64,000 bases of DNA from Pseudomonas reinekei (GCF_001945365.1 NZ_MSTQ01000022.1:23523-87522), one strand, 5' to 3'. Positions 19,846 through 29,233 are shown, counted from the first letter of the stretch. Made by a program: numbers and translations. The notes: generated from the letters alone by a model not told the origin.

Positions 19846-19873
19846 TGTGGGAGCGAGCAGGCTCGCTCCCACA
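19846..19873. terminator. Tight REP palindrome between convergent genes
   Basis: TGTGGGAGCGAGCAGGCTCG and the following CTCCCACA form a nearly perfect 28-base palindrome centred between the convergent MFS and LysR genes. It can serve as a transcription end for both. Confidence 0.6.
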
Positions 19874-19890
19874 GGGGAGGCAGGGGGGTA

Positions 19891-20766
19891 TCAGGGATTG
19901 CTGACTAAACCGAGCCACTCGGTAAACAACCGCACTTTCGACAACCCCCATTTGTCATTCGCCACATCCAGCCAATAGCCATACGGCCCGATCACTTCCA
20001 CAGGGGTGATGGGCAACAGGCTGCCACTGGCCAGTTCCTTCTCGATCATCTGCCGGTCGATCACCGCCAGGCCGCCACCGGCCAGCGCCGTGTGGATCAC
20101 CTGGTCCAGGGTGCTGAATTCCAGGCCTCGCGCGGCATCGACATCCTCCCGGCCCATCGCCGCCAGCCAGTTTTCCCAGACCTTCAAGCGTTTTCCGTTG
20201 TGCAGGATGTGCAGCAAGGGAAACTGTTGCAGGTCGGGTGGTTGACGGTCGATGAACAATTCTGGGCTGGCCACGGCGATGTGCCGTTCCATCACCAGCA
20301 ATTGACTGTGGCAGTGGCTGTTCGCTTCGAGGCCGAAACGGATATGGCAATCGATCTCGGCGAGGCTGTCGTGACTGGCCTGGTTGGTCACGCTCAGGCT
20401 GATGTCCGGGTAGCGTTGGCAGAACACCCGCAAATGCGCTGACAACCAACGCGTCGCCCAGGTCGGCGGCGCCAGGATTCTCAGGCGCTGACGCAGGTTG
20501 GGCACGCGCACGGCTTGCAGTGCGCGTTCGATGTGGTCGAAGGCATCGCTCAGTTGCGGGGATAGGGCGCTGCCGGCTTCGGTCAGCGACAGGCCTTGCG
20601 GGGTGCGGACGAACAACACCACGCCGAGGTAGTCTTCGAGTTGTTTGATCTGCCGGCTCACCGCGCCCTGGGTGACGTTCAGCCCTAACGCGGCCTGACT
20701 GAAACTACGATGCCGCGCGACCTCTTCGAAGACGCGCAGCATGTTGAGCGAGGGCAGTTGTCGCAT
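19891..20766 (-). CDS. LysR family regulator (GcvA-like)
   Basis: 291 residues. The N-terminal HTH reads PSLNMLRVFEEVARHRSFSQ, then AALGLNVTQGAVSRQIKQLE, which is characteristic of the GcvA/AmpR-like LysR branch. The effector domain has RLRILAPPTWATRWL and AVASPEL. It is convergent with the MFS gene and probably regulates the fae-AKR-ALDH-MFS operon or the porin next to it. Its paralogue at 22307 shares the same subfamily features, so the two may act on the two neighbouring catabolic operons. Confidence 0.88.
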   Translation of the reverse strand: MRQLPSLNMLRVFEEVARHRSFSQAALGLNVTQGAVSRQIKQLEDYLGVVLFVRTPQGLSLTEAGSALSPQLSDAFDHIERALQAVRVPNLRQRLRILAPPTWATRWLSAHLRVFCQRYPDISLSVTNQASHDSLAEIDCHIRFGLEANSHCHSQLLVMERHIAVASPELFIDRQPPDLQQFPLLHILHNGKRLKVWENWLAAMGREDVDAARGLEFSTLDQVIHTALAGGGLAVIDRQMIEKELASGSLLPITPVEVIGPYGYWLDVANDKWGLSKVRLFTEWLGLVSNP

Positions 20767-20853
20767 GGGAGGGAAACTCGGTTATTGTTTTTTGTCGGGT
20801 GTGCCTATCTGACTATTGGCCAAGGGCCGATGCAAGTGTTGTTTGGGCGGACG

Positions 20854-20920
20854 CCGTCGCGGGCAAGCCCGCTCCCACAGGGGGCACCGAACCTGTGGGA
20901 GCGGGCTTGCCCGCGATGGC
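20854..20920. repeat. Inverted REP pair (BIME)
   Basis: GTCGCGGGCAAGCCCGCTCC and TGTGGGAGCGGGCTTGCCCG face each other with a short spacer, between the porin 3' end and the divergent upstream side of the LysR gene. Confidence 0.85.
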
Positions 20921-20943
20921 TTACTTGAAAAAAAACTACTGGA

Positions 20944-22122
20944 TCAGAAGTAGTACCCGATGTTCATGTACAACTGATTCTCCCACTGATTCGTCCCGCC
21001 AGCCCCCAGGCTCTGGGTGTAGCTGCTGCCGCCGATGTACGGATCGTTCTTGCCGAATATCCATTCTGTGGCGATCCACAGTTTGCTCAGGGAGAACGAC
21101 GTCCCGAGGATTGCCCGTTGCGACGTCTGGAAGCCACTGGCGGATTTGTCGAAGCCGCTGTAGTTGGCGTAGAGCTTGATCCCGCTGAGCTGGTCGAACA
21201 GGTATTTGCCGGCAATGTCGTAGCTGATGTCCGCGACATACAGATTGCCGCGACTGGCAACGTTGTAGGTGCCGTCGTAACCGCCGAGAGTCACCAGCTC
21301 ATCGGAGCCGGGGTTGCGTGGCGACATCTGCTGGCGTGCCGCTTGCAGTTGTACGGTCCACGGGCCGTTCTTGCCCAGGTAGTGCACGGCGACCGCGTTG
21401 CGCCGGCCGTCGTCATGGGTGTCGCGGTTTTCCAGGGTCGAGGTCAGGCCTGAGAGGCCGACCTCGGATTTCCACGGCCCCAGGTCCAGTGCCTTGGCCA
21501 CGCGCAATACCACGGTGTTGCGCTCCTGGTTGTCGCTGCCGTCGGCCACATAGCTGTCGGCTTCGGAAACAATGCTGGAGTAGCTGACCCCGTTGCTGGT
21601 GCCTTTGCCTTGCCAGGCCGGGCGCAAGTAGTAGCCGGCCTGGACGTTCCAGTCACCCGATTGCTGAATGTATTTGGCACCGACCTGTTGCACATCTTCA
21701 AGGCCAATGACGTTGCCCAGGGTTTCGTAGAAGGTGCTGCCGAAGTACGGCTGCAAACCGAACGGCACGGTGTTCAGGCCCACTTGCACCTGCTGATCGG
21801 GATTGAACTTGTAGCCGACCCACGCGAACTTGGCGAACTGGATATCGCCGTAATCCTTGGTGTACTGGTACGGATAGGAGCGACCATAGAAACGGTACTG
21901 GGCCTCACCGATCCAGGTGTCGGAATTGTACCTGGCGCTGAGGAACACGGTGTCCAGGCCGAACTTCTGGATGTCGCGATCGGGATCGTAATCCCAACGG
22001 GCGCGAACGGCGCCGCCGAGGTCGAGGTTGTCGGTGACTTGCACGGCCATGGCAGGGGCCGCAAAGGTGCAGAGTAGAGCGAGGTATAACGGACTGTGGC
22101 GCAAGTACGCGGGGAAGGGCAT
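20944..22122 (-). CDS. Outer-membrane porin of the OprB/phosphate-porin-like class
   Basis: 392 residues: signal peptide (about residues 1-27, ending APAMAV) followed by alternating aromatic/hydrophobic strands typical of a beta barrel and a C-terminal phenylalanine (NIGYYF), the outer-membrane assembly signal. Strand-like repeats such as AKFAWVGYKFN, VQVGLNTVPFGLQPY and KLYANYSGFDKS are seen. The exact subfamily is uncertain; it is not a classical OprD. It likely admits the substrate of the adjacent catabolic genes. The ATG at 22122 is chosen with AGAG eight bases upstream and because the signal peptide begins there; a longer frame to 22161 has no such site. Divergent from the LysR at 22307. 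Confidence 0.82.
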   Translation of the reverse strand: MPFPAYLRHSPLYLALLCTFAAPAMAVQVTDNLDLGGAVRARWDYDPDRDIQKFGLDTVFLSARYNSDTWIGEAQYRFYGRSYPYQYTKDYGDIQFAKFAWVGYKFNPDQQVQVGLNTVPFGLQPYFGSTFYETLGNVIGLEDVQQVGAKYIQQSGDWNVQAGYYLRPAWQGKGTSNGVSYSSIVSEADSYVADGSDNQERNTVVLRVAKALDLGPWKSEVGLSGLTSTLENRDTHDDGRRNAVAVHYLGKNGPWTVQLQAARQQMSPRNPGSDELVTLGGYDGTYNVASRGNLYVADISYDIAGKYLFDQLSGIKLYANYSGFDKSASGFQTSQRAILGTSFSLSKLWIATEWIFGKNDPYIGGSSYTQSLGAGGTNQWENQLYMNIGYYF

Positions 22123-22306
22123 GTGACGGCTCTCGTTTATTTTTATTAGAGATGCCGACAAGTCTTGCGATCTGCGCAGGGATGAACAAACGATTAAAAA
22201 TCCACTGAAACCTTCCTCGAACGCATGTTACTGAAAAAATCCTGTAGGACAATGTGGCGGCGACGTGGGATCCTTGGGCCTTGTCACCGGTCCTTGAGAG
22301 CCTTTC

Positions 22307-23236
22307 ATGAAACGCAAAATGCCCGGCCTGAATGCCCTCAAAGCATTCGAAGTGGCTGGTAGCACCGGCAGCTTCACCCGCGCCGCCGAGTTGCTCAACG
22401 TGACCCAGAGCGCAGTCAGCCGCCAGGTGCGGCAACTGGAAGAACAGCTGGGCGAGAACCTGCTGGAGCGGCGTCACCATCACCTGGAGTTGACCAGCGC
22501 CGGGCGGGTGTTGCTGCGAGCGCTGCACCAGTCCTTTGACAAAATCGAGCTGACGGTGCGCAGCATTCAGCAGAAATCCCACGCCAATCGCCTGCACATC
22601 AACGCACCGCCGACCTTCACCAACCGCTGGCTGATGCCGCGCCTGGGGCGCTTGCGCGAGAGGCATCCGGAGCTGGAATTGAGCATCACCACGCGCCTGC
22701 AGGACAGCCTGGCGGAAACCAGTACGCTGGATTGCGCGATCCGTTTTGGCGACGGCGAGTGGGACGGTCTGGACAGTTCGTTGTTGTTTCAGGAGCGGCA
22801 CATTGCGGTGTGTGCACCCACCTTGTATGCGCGGGAATGGAGCGAGCAGGGCATCGACCTCAATCGCCTGACGTTGCTGCACGTGCTGGCCAGGGAAGAC
22901 CAACGCTACCTGACCTGGAAACACTGGCTGGACGCGGCGCGCATCAGTGGCGTCGATACCCAGGGCGGCTATGAGTTCGACCTGCTCGACCTGGCGATTC
23001 GCGCGGCGACCGACGGCTTGGGCATCACCATCGCCGACTGGCACATGGTTGCGTCGGAACTGGCCAGCGGACAGTTGACCCAGGTACTCAACGTGCACGT
23101 CGAAGGCCACCAGTCATATTGGCTGGTTACACGCCCCGAGCAGTCGCTGCCACAATTGCAGGTGTTCAGCCAGTGGCTGCAGGAAGAGATCTGGCTGGCG
23201 CAAAGGCAGCTCGAACCCTCTACCGCCGCTACCTGA
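22307..23236 (+). CDS. LysR family regulator (GcvA-like)
   Basis: 309 residues, paralogue of the regulator at 19891-20766. HTH: LNALKAFEVAGSTGSFTRAA then ELLNVTQSAVSRQVRQLEEQ (residues about 6-45). Effector domain segments INAPPTFTNRWLMPRL and IAVCAPTLYA are typical of the GcvA branch. It is divergent from the porin gene and upstream of the ALDH, MFS, dehydratase and GMC genes. This position makes it the likely activator of both, with the inverted repeat at 23281-23307 as one candidate site. Confidence 0.88.
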   Translation: MKRKMPGLNALKAFEVAGSTGSFTRAAELLNVTQSAVSRQVRQLEEQLGENLLERRHHHLELTSAGRVLLRALHQSFDKIELTVRSIQQKSHANRLHINAPPTFTNRWLMPRLGRLRERHPELELSITTRLQDSLAETSTLDCAIRFGDGEWDGLDSSLLFQERHIAVCAPTLYAREWSEQGIDLNRLTLLHVLAREDQRYLTWKHWLDAARISGVDTQGGYEFDLLDLAIRAATDGLGITIADWHMVASELASGQLTQVLNVHVEGHQSYWLVTRPEQSLPQLQVFSQWLQEEIWLAQRQLEPSTAAT

Positions 23237-23248
23237 ACGTCAGCAGCC

Positions 23249-23282
23249 CCTGTAGGAGCCGAGCAAGCTCAGCGCCTACAGG
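23249..23282. repeat. REP-like palindrome
   Basis: CCTGTAGG at 23249-23256 is the inverse complement of CCTACAGG at 23275-23282, with GAGCAAGCTC as an inner stem. It is a diverged REP unit just after the LysR stop and abuts the next palindrome. Confidence 0.6.
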
Positions 23283-23307
23283 TAACATTCATTTTTAGAA
23301 TGTTACC
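23281..23307. promoter_or_regulatory. Perfect inverted repeat before the ALDH gene
   Basis: GGTAACATTC and GAATGTTACC are perfect 10-bp arms around the AT-rich spacer ATTTTTA. It lies 82 bases upstream of the ALDH start, a usual place for a regulator site. No T tract follows, so an operator is more likely than a terminator. Confidence 0.5.
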
Positions 23308-23388
23308 TCGCTCAATAAATCGTTTGTCCAACACGCGCCGGACGCCAAAACTGCCCGGACTGGATAAAAACAACGATGGGCGATTCAC

Positions 23389-24813
23389 ATGCGACTCGAG
23401 CGAAACTTTGTTAACGGCCACTTCATTGAACCTGCCAGCGAAGCGCTGATCGCGGTCTATAACCCGGCGACCGAAGCGTTGCTGGGCCACGTTTCGGCGG
23501 CGACCCGGGACGAGGCCACTGCTGCCGTCGACGCGGCGGCAGCGGCGCAAAAAGTCTGGGGCAAACTGACCAGCATCGAACGCGCCGAACACCTGCGCGC
23601 TTTCGCCGACGCCCTCGAAGCCAACGCGATGAACATCGGTGAAGCGCTGGCAGCCGAGTCCGGCAAAAGCGTCAGCGATGCCAGCAACGAAGCCCGCTAC
23701 GCCGCGCAGATCACCCGCTATCACGCCGAATGGGCACGCCGTATCGAAGGCGAAATCATCCCCAGCGACAGCCCGAACGAAAACCTGTTTCTGCACCGCG
23801 AAGCGATTGGCGTGGTCGCTTGCCTGATTCCGTTCAACTACCCGGTCTATACCTTGCTGCGCAAAATCGCCCCGGCGCTGATTGCCGGCAACACCGTGGT
23901 CGTTCGCCCGAGCAACAACACGCCAACCTCGGCGTTCGAGATCGCCAAGGCAGTGCAGCAATCAGGCTTGCCGGCAGGTGTGGTCAACATCCTGACCATG
24001 GACCACGGCACGGCGGCAGCGGTTTGCACGCACAAGGCCGTGGGCTTGATCACGCTGACCGGCAGCGTTAACGCCGGGCGCATCGTGCTCGATTACTGCA
24101 AGGCCAACATCGCCAAGCCGTCGCTGGAGCTGGGCGGTAAAACCCCGGCGATCATCGAAGCCGACGCCGACCTTGAAACAGCCGCCAACGCCATCGTGGC
24201 CTCCAAGACCACCCACTGCGGTCAATTGTGCACGGCGGTGGAGCGGGTTTATGTGCAGGAAAGCGTGTACGACAAATTCCTCGGCCTGCTGAAAGAAAAA
24301 ATCAGCGCCGTGAAATTCGGTGACCGTGTCACTGACGCGAGCCAGATGGGCCCGCTGGTCAACGCCAGTTCGCGGCAGAACATCCACGCCATGGTCGAGC
24401 GCGCCATCGCCGACGGCGCGGTGCTGGAAACCGGCGGTTTCATCCCGCAAGGCAAGGGCCATTTCTATCCGCCAACGCTGCTCAGCGGTTGCCGCCAGGA
24501 CATGGAAATCATCCAGGAAGAAATCTTCGGTCCGGTGCTGCCGGTCCTCAAATACCGCGACATCGACGAAGCCCTGGCCATGGCCAACGACCACCAGTTC
24601 GGTCTGGCCTCGGTGCTCTACACCGAGAACTACCGCACCGTGCAAAAAGTCGCCAATGCCATCGAGGCCGGCGAGTTGTACGTCAATCGCACCCCGGCCG
24701 ACCCGTATCAGGGCTTCCACGCCGGCTGGAAACGCTCGGGCCTGGGCGGCGATGATGGCAAGCACGGCATGCTCGAATTCACCCAGACCCGCCTGGTGGT
24801 CATGAAGTATTGA
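23389..24813 (+). CDS. NAD-dependent aldehyde dehydrogenase (AldA-like)
   Basis: 474 residues, ALDH superfamily, with the pattern of lactaldehyde/glycolaldehyde dehydrogenase (AldA). Motifs: LIPFNYPVYTLLRKIAPALI, cofactor segment TLTGSVNAGRIVLDYC, active-site glutamate in LELGGKTPAIIEADADLE, catalytic Cys in HCGQLCTAVERV, and FHAGWKRSGLGGDDGKHGM at the C-terminus. AldA-type enzymes oxidise short hydroxyaldehydes produced from sugars and sugar acids. It begins the operon ALDH-MFS-dehydratase-GMC, 83 bases before the MFS gene. Confidence 0.9.
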   Translation: MRLERNFVNGHFIEPASEALIAVYNPATEALLGHVSAATRDEATAAVDAAAAAQKVWGKLTSIERAEHLRAFADALEANAMNIGEALAAESGKSVSDASNEARYAAQITRYHAEWARRIEGEIIPSDSPNENLFLHREAIGVVACLIPFNYPVYTLLRKIAPALIAGNTVVVRPSNNTPTSAFEIAKAVQQSGLPAGVVNILTMDHGTAAAVCTHKAVGLITLTGSVNAGRIVLDYCKANIAKPSLELGGKTPAIIEADADLETAANAIVASKTTHCGQLCTAVERVYVQESVYDKFLGLLKEKISAVKFGDRVTDASQMGPLVNASSRQNIHAMVERAIADGAVLETGGFIPQGKGHFYPPTLLSGCRQDMEIIQEEIFGPVLPVLKYRDIDEALAMANDHQFGLASVLYTENYRTVQKVANAIEAGELYVNRTPADPYQGFHAGWKRSGLGGDDGKHGMLEFTQTRLVVMKY

Positions 24814-24896
24814 TCCAACCGCAACACGCCTCACGCTGCACCCATAAAAACAATTAACACGGCCGCCCGGACCACCGGGCGCCAGAGGTCTACTCG

Positions 24897-26216
24897 ATGT
24901 CCAAGCATGCATCCACTGCTGCCGCTGTTCAGGGTTCGAACGCGGTTACACAACGCCAGAGTGACAAGGGAAGTCGCTATTTCCAACTGATGCTGCTGGT
25001 GCTGGCCGCCGGTGCGATCTACCCGATCCTGTACCTGCGTCAGGTCTACCAGACCACCATGCTCGAAGTGTTCCAGATCAACCACAGCGAGCTGGGTTAT
25101 CTGTACTCGATGCTGGGAACGATTTTCCTGTTGTCGTACCTGCCCAGCGGCTGGCTGGCGGATCGCATTGCGCCACGTTTCCTGATTTTCTTTTCGCTGG
25201 TCGCCACCGGCGCCCTCGGCTTGTGGTATTCCACCGCGCCGTCGATGACCGGCCTGATGATTATCTTTGGCTGCTGGGGCCTGACCACCGGCCTGACCTT
25301 CTGGGCCTCGGTGCTCAAGCGGGTGAAGATGATCGCTCACCACACTGAACAGGGCCGCTTCTTCGGCATCCTCGATGGCGGTCGCGGTCTGGTTGAAGCC
25401 TTGCTGGCCACCGTGGCGCTGGGGTTGTTCGCTTTCGCCACTGAAACCCGTGGCGAATCGGCCGCCGAAGGCTTCAAGCACGTGGTCTATCTCTATGCCT
25501 TCACCTGTATTGCCATCGGCTGTGTGCTGGTGCTGATCAAGGATCCGAAGTCGATGGAAGACACGGCGGCGGTGGAGAAGGGCAAGTTCAACCTGCTCAG
25601 CGACCTGGCCACCCTGGTGAAAATTCCGGAGCTGTGGCTGGTCACCGCGATTGTGTTCTGCGGCTATCACATCTTTTGGGCCACTTACAGTTTCTCGGAC
25701 TATTTGCAGGGCGGCGGCATGACCGCGGTCATGGCCGGCACCATCACCACCATCAAGTTGTGGATGCGCCCGATCGGCGGTATCGGCGGTGGCTGGCTGG
25801 GTGACAGGTTCTCGAACATTTCGGTACTGATCGTGGCGCTGTTGCTGGCGTCCCTGGCGATGGTGGGCCTGATCGTATTCCCGGCGCTCAACAGCATGGG
25901 CCTGCTGATCGGCACGGTGATCTTCATCGGCCTCATGACCTACGCCATTCGCGGCTTGTACTGGGCGATCCTCGACACCTGCAACATTCCGCTGCGCATC
26001 ACCGGCCTGGCCATCGGCATTGTCTCGGTCGTGGGTTACCTGCCGGACGCGTTCATTCCATTGATCAACGGCTACCTCACCGAACATTACCCCGGTGCCT
26101 TTGGTTACAAGCTGTATTTCGGCTACATCGCTTTCGTCGGCCTGCTCGGAACCCTGGCGGCCCTGACTTTGCGCGCACGTATCAATCGTAAATCTTTGAA
26201 GAAGACAGGTGCCTGA
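24897..26216 (+). CDS. MFS transporter
   Basis: 439 residues, about 12 membrane helices. The loop motif GWLADRIAPRFLIF between helices 2 and 3, the helix 4-5 region GCWGLTTGLTFWASVLKRV, and the second-half motif GGWLGDRFSNISVL mark a major-facilitator protein. It follows the ALDH gene and precedes the enolase-superfamily gene by one base after its stop, so it is part of the operon. Substrate probably an organic or sugar acid, judged only from its neighbours. Confidence 0.87.
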   Translation: MSKHASTAAAVQGSNAVTQRQSDKGSRYFQLMLLVLAAGAIYPILYLRQVYQTTMLEVFQINHSELGYLYSMLGTIFLLSYLPSGWLADRIAPRFLIFFSLVATGALGLWYSTAPSMTGLMIIFGCWGLTTGLTFWASVLKRVKMIAHHTEQGRFFGILDGGRGLVEALLATVALGLFAFATETRGESAAEGFKHVVYLYAFTCIAIGCVLVLIKDPKSMEDTAAVEKGKFNLLSDLATLVKIPELWLVTAIVFCGYHIFWATYSFSDYLQGGGMTAVMAGTITTIKLWMRPIGGIGGGWLGDRFSNISVLIVALLLASLAMVGLIVFPALNSMGLLIGTVIFIGLMTYAIRGLYWAILDTCNIPLRITGLAIGIVSVVGYLPDAFIPLINGYLTEHYPGAFGYKLYFGYIAFVGLLGTLAALTLRARINRKSLKKTGA

Positions 26217-26217
26217 G

Positions 26218-27435
26218 ATGAAAATCGTCGCCCTTGAAACCCATATCGTTGCCGTGCCGCCACCGCACGTCGGTGGGATGTACTGGCTGTTCGTCAAGAT
26301 CAAGACCGATTGCGGCATCGAAGGCGTGGGCGAAATCTACGCCGCCACCTTCGGCCCCAAAGCCATGCTGCCGATCATCGAGGACGTGTTCGAACGCTAC
26401 CTGTTGAACCAGGATCCGCACCACATCGAGCGTTTTTTCCGCCAGGCTTATTCGAGCGGTTTCACCCAGCGTCCGGACCTGACCATGATGGGCGTGGTCA
26501 GCGGCCTGGAGATGGCCTGTTGGGACATCATCGGCAAAGCGGCGAACAAACCGGTTTATGAACTGTTGGGCGGCAAGGTCAACGAACGCCTGCGTTCCTA
26601 CACCTATCTGTACCCGGTCAACAGCAAGGGCGAGTACGACTACGACGACCCGGACCTGGCCGCCGAGTGCGCGATCGAAAACATGAACAAAGGCTTCACC
26701 GCCTTGAAATTCGATCCGGCCGGACCGTACACCGCGTATTCCGGGCACCAGATCTCGCTGGAAGTGCTGGAGCGCTGCGAAACCTTCTGCCGCAAGATCC
26801 GCGAAGCGGTGGGCGACAAGTGCGACCTGCTGTTCGGCACCCACGGGCAAATGGTGCCGTCCTCGGCGATCCGCCTGGCCAAGCGTCTGGAGAAGTACGA
26901 CCCGCTGTGGTTCGAAGAGCCGGTGCCGCCTGGCCAGGAAGACGCCATGGCGCAAGTCGCGGCCAAGACCAGCATCCCGATTGCCACGGGCGAGCGACTG
27001 ACCACCAAGTACGAATTCTTCAAGTTGCTGCAGGCGGGCGGAGCATCGATCTTGCAAATGAACGTCGCCCGCTGCGGTGGCCTGCTGGAGGCGAAGAAAA
27101 TCGCCAGCATGGCCGAAGCCTACTACGCGCAGATCGCGCCGCATCTCTACAACGGGCCGATTGGCGCGGCGGCCAGTTTCCAGTTGGCGACCTGCACGCC
27201 GAACTTCCTGATCCAGGAAAGCATCATGACCTGGGGTGGTTTCCATGCCGAAGTCCTGACCAAGCCGCTGCAATGGGAGGACGGCTACATCATCCCGTCC
27301 ACCGAACCGGGCCTTGGCGTAGAGCTGAACATGGACGTGGTGCGCAAGCATTCGCCCTACACCGGAGAGCGCCTGCACCTGCAAATGGCACCGACCCCGG
27401 CGGACGTCAAAGACACATCGCCAGCCAGGGGCTGA
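26218..27435 (+). CDS. Mandelate racemase/muconate-lactonizing (enolase) superfamily protein
   Basis: 405 residues. The N-terminal capping domain (KIVALETHIVAVPPPHVGGM) is followed by the TIM-barrel domain with KFDPAGPYTAYSGHQ, LLFGTHGQ, the metal-ligand glutamates in WFEEPVPP and IATGERLTTKYEF, and the terminal barrel piece PHLYNGPIGAA. This is the pattern of acid-sugar dehydratases or racemases of the superfamily. They abstract the proton alpha to a carboxylate. It starts one base after the MFS stop (TGAGATG), with AGGTG as ribosome-binding site; an in-frame GTG nine bases earlier is less likely. Sugar-acid dehydration is the leading guess for the cluster's chemistry. Confidence 0.88.
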   Translation: MKIVALETHIVAVPPPHVGGMYWLFVKIKTDCGIEGVGEIYAATFGPKAMLPIIEDVFERYLLNQDPHHIERFFRQAYSSGFTQRPDLTMMGVVSGLEMACWDIIGKAANKPVYELLGGKVNERLRSYTYLYPVNSKGEYDYDDPDLAAECAIENMNKGFTALKFDPAGPYTAYSGHQISLEVLERCETFCRKIREAVGDKCDLLFGTHGQMVPSSAIRLAKRLEKYDPLWFEEPVPPGQEDAMAQVAAKTSIPIATGERLTTKYEFFKLLQAGGASILQMNVARCGGLLEAKKIASMAEAYYAQIAPHLYNGPIGAAASFQLATCTPNFLIQESIMTWGGFHAEVLTKPLQWEDGYIIPSTEPGLGVELNMDVVRKHSPYTGERLHLQMAPTPADVKDTSPARG

Positions 27436-27462
27436 CAGGAGATTGCGGCCTGGCGCACTCCA

Positions 27463-27568
27463 TGTCGGCGCGAGCTTGCTCGCGATGAGGGCCTGACATT
27501 CAGCATTGATGTTGACTGATACGACGCCATTGTCGGAACGCCGCCCGGAGCAAGTTCGCTCCCACAGG
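27463..27568. repeat. Diverged REP pair
   Basis: Left unit TGTCGGCGCGAGCTTGCTCG and right unit GGAGCAAGTTCGCTCCCACA are inverted to each other with about 55 bases between. It lies inside the operon, between the dehydratase and GMC genes. Confidence 0.7.
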
Positions 27569-27622
27569 GATGTGCGCCTGGCCAAGGTTTTTTTTGTACA
27601 ACGACTTACGCGGTAACCGTGC

Positions 27623-29233
27623 ATGACATACGACTACATCATCGCTGGCGCTGGCGCCGCGGGCTGTGTTTTGGCCAATCGCCTTTCGGCCTCGGGAAAA
27701 CACACGGTGCTGCTGCTGGAAGCGGGCGGGAAGGACAGTTCGCTGTGGTTCAAGATCCCGGTCGGCTTCGCCAAAATGTATTACAACCCGACCTTCAACT
27801 GGATGTATTACAGCCAGCCACAGAAGCAACTGGGCAATCGGCAAATCTACGCCCCGCGCGGCAAAGTGCAGGGTGGTTCGGGCTCGATCAACGCGATGAT
27901 TTATGTCCGCGGTCAGGCCCATGACTTTGACGACTGGGCGGCGAACGGCAACGACGGCTGGGGCTTCAAGGACGTACTGCCGTACTTCCGCAAACTGGAA
28001 AATCATCCGCTGGGCGACAGCGAATATCACGGTGGCAGCGGACCGATCAGCATCACGCCGATGAAGGGCCAGACCCATCCGATCTGCGATGTGTTCCTCA
28101 AGGGCTGCGATGAACTGGGCTATCCGCACAGTGACGATTTCAACGGGCCGAAATTCGAAGGCGCGGGCATCTACGACGTCAACACCCGTGACGGCCAGCG
28201 TTGTTCCAGCAGCTTCGCCCATCTGCACCCGGCGTTGAGCCGGCCGAACCTGACCGTCGAACATTACGCCCTGGTCGACCGCGTGCTGTTCGATGAACAA
28301 CAGCGGGCCACCGGGATCTCCATCACCCAGCACGGCGTGGCGCGCACCTTCACGGCCAACAAGGAAGTGATTCTCTGCGCCGGCGCCGTGGACACACCAA
28401 AGATTCTGCAACTGTCCGGTGTCGCCGATCAGGCACTGCTGGCCAGGCACAACATCCCGCTGGTCAAACACCTGCCGGCGGTGGGGCAAAACCTGCAGGA
28501 CCACCTGTGCGTCAGTTACTACTACAAAGCCAACATTGCGACGCTCAACGATGAACTGAGCTCGTTGTTCGGTCAGTTCAAGCTCGGCTTGAAATACCTG
28601 TTCACCCGCAAGGGCGCGCTGGCGATGAGCGTCAACCAGGCTGGCGGTTTCTTCCGCGGCAACGAGCAGCAGGCCAACCCGAACCTGCAGTTGTACTTCA
28701 ACCCGCTGTCGTACCAGATCCCGAAAAACAACAAGGCCAGCCTCAAGCCCGAGCCGTACTCTGGCTTCCTGTTGTGCTTCAACCCGTGCCGGCCGACCAG
28801 TCGCGGGCACATCACCATCGCCTCGAAAAATCCGCGTGATGCAGCGCTGATCGACCCGAACTACCTGAGCACCCAGAAGGACATCGACGAGGTGATCCAG
28901 GGCAGCCGTCTGATGCGCAAGATCATGCAGGCGCCGGCGCTCAAGGGCATCACCGTTGAAGAGGTGTTGCCGGGCCCGGTGGTCGAGACTGACGAGCAAA
29001 TGCTGCAGTACTTCCGTGAAAACAGCGGTTCGATCTATCACCTGTGCGGTTCGTGCGCGATGGGTGCCGACGAGCAGAAGTCGGTGGTCGACAAGCGCCT
29101 GAAGGTGCACGGGCTCAACGGACTGCGCATCGTCGATGCGTCGATTTTCCCCAACGTCACCTCGGGCAACACCCATGCCGCGGTGTTGATGGTGGCCGAG
29201 AAGGGCGCTGATCTGATCCTGCAGGACGCTTGA
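27623..29233 (+). CDS. GMC family oxidoreductase (choline dehydrogenase-like)
   Basis: 536 residues, FAD-dependent. The FAD fold begins at residue 3 with YIIAGAGAAGCVLANRLS and LLLEAGG; GMC signature 1 is RGKVQGGSGSINAMIYVRGQ; signature 2-like region GAVDTPKILQLSG; active-site His in YHLCGSCAMG; and the final NVTSGNTHAAVLMVAEKGAD. GMC enzymes oxidise alcohols, polyols or choline to carbonyls with an electron acceptor other than NAD. In this cluster it may act on the alcohol that gives the aldehyde oxidised by the ALDH. Last gene of the operon; its ribosome-binding site is weak. Confidence 0.9.
   Translation: MTYDYIIAGAGAAGCVLANRLSASGKHTVLLLEAGGKDSSLWFKIPVGFAKMYYNPTFNWMYYSQPQKQLGNRQIYAPRGKVQGGSGSINAMIYVRGQAHDFDDWAANGNDGWGFKDVLPYFRKLENHPLGDSEYHGGSGPISITPMKGQTHPICDVFLKGCDELGYPHSDDFNGPKFEGAGIYDVNTRDGQRCSSSFAHLHPALSRPNLTVEHYALVDRVLFDEQQRATGISITQHGVARTFTANKEVILCAGAVDTPKILQLSGVADQALLARHNIPLVKHLPAVGQNLQDHLCVSYYYKANIATLNDELSSLFGQFKLGLKYLFTRKGALAMSVNQAGGFFRGNEQQANPNLQLYFNPLSYQIPKNNKASLKPEPYSGFLLCFNPCRPTSRGHITIASKNPRDAALIDPNYLSTQKDIDEVIQGSRLMRKIMQAPALKGITVEEVLPGPVVETDEQMLQYFRENSGSIYHLCGSCAMGADEQKSVVDKRLKVHGLNGLRIVDASIFPNVTSGNTHAAVLMVAEKGADLILQDA

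Noticed and set aside
24831..26318. 495-codon frame opposite the MFS gene
   Set aside because: Antisense shadow, Gln- and His-rich, no motif.
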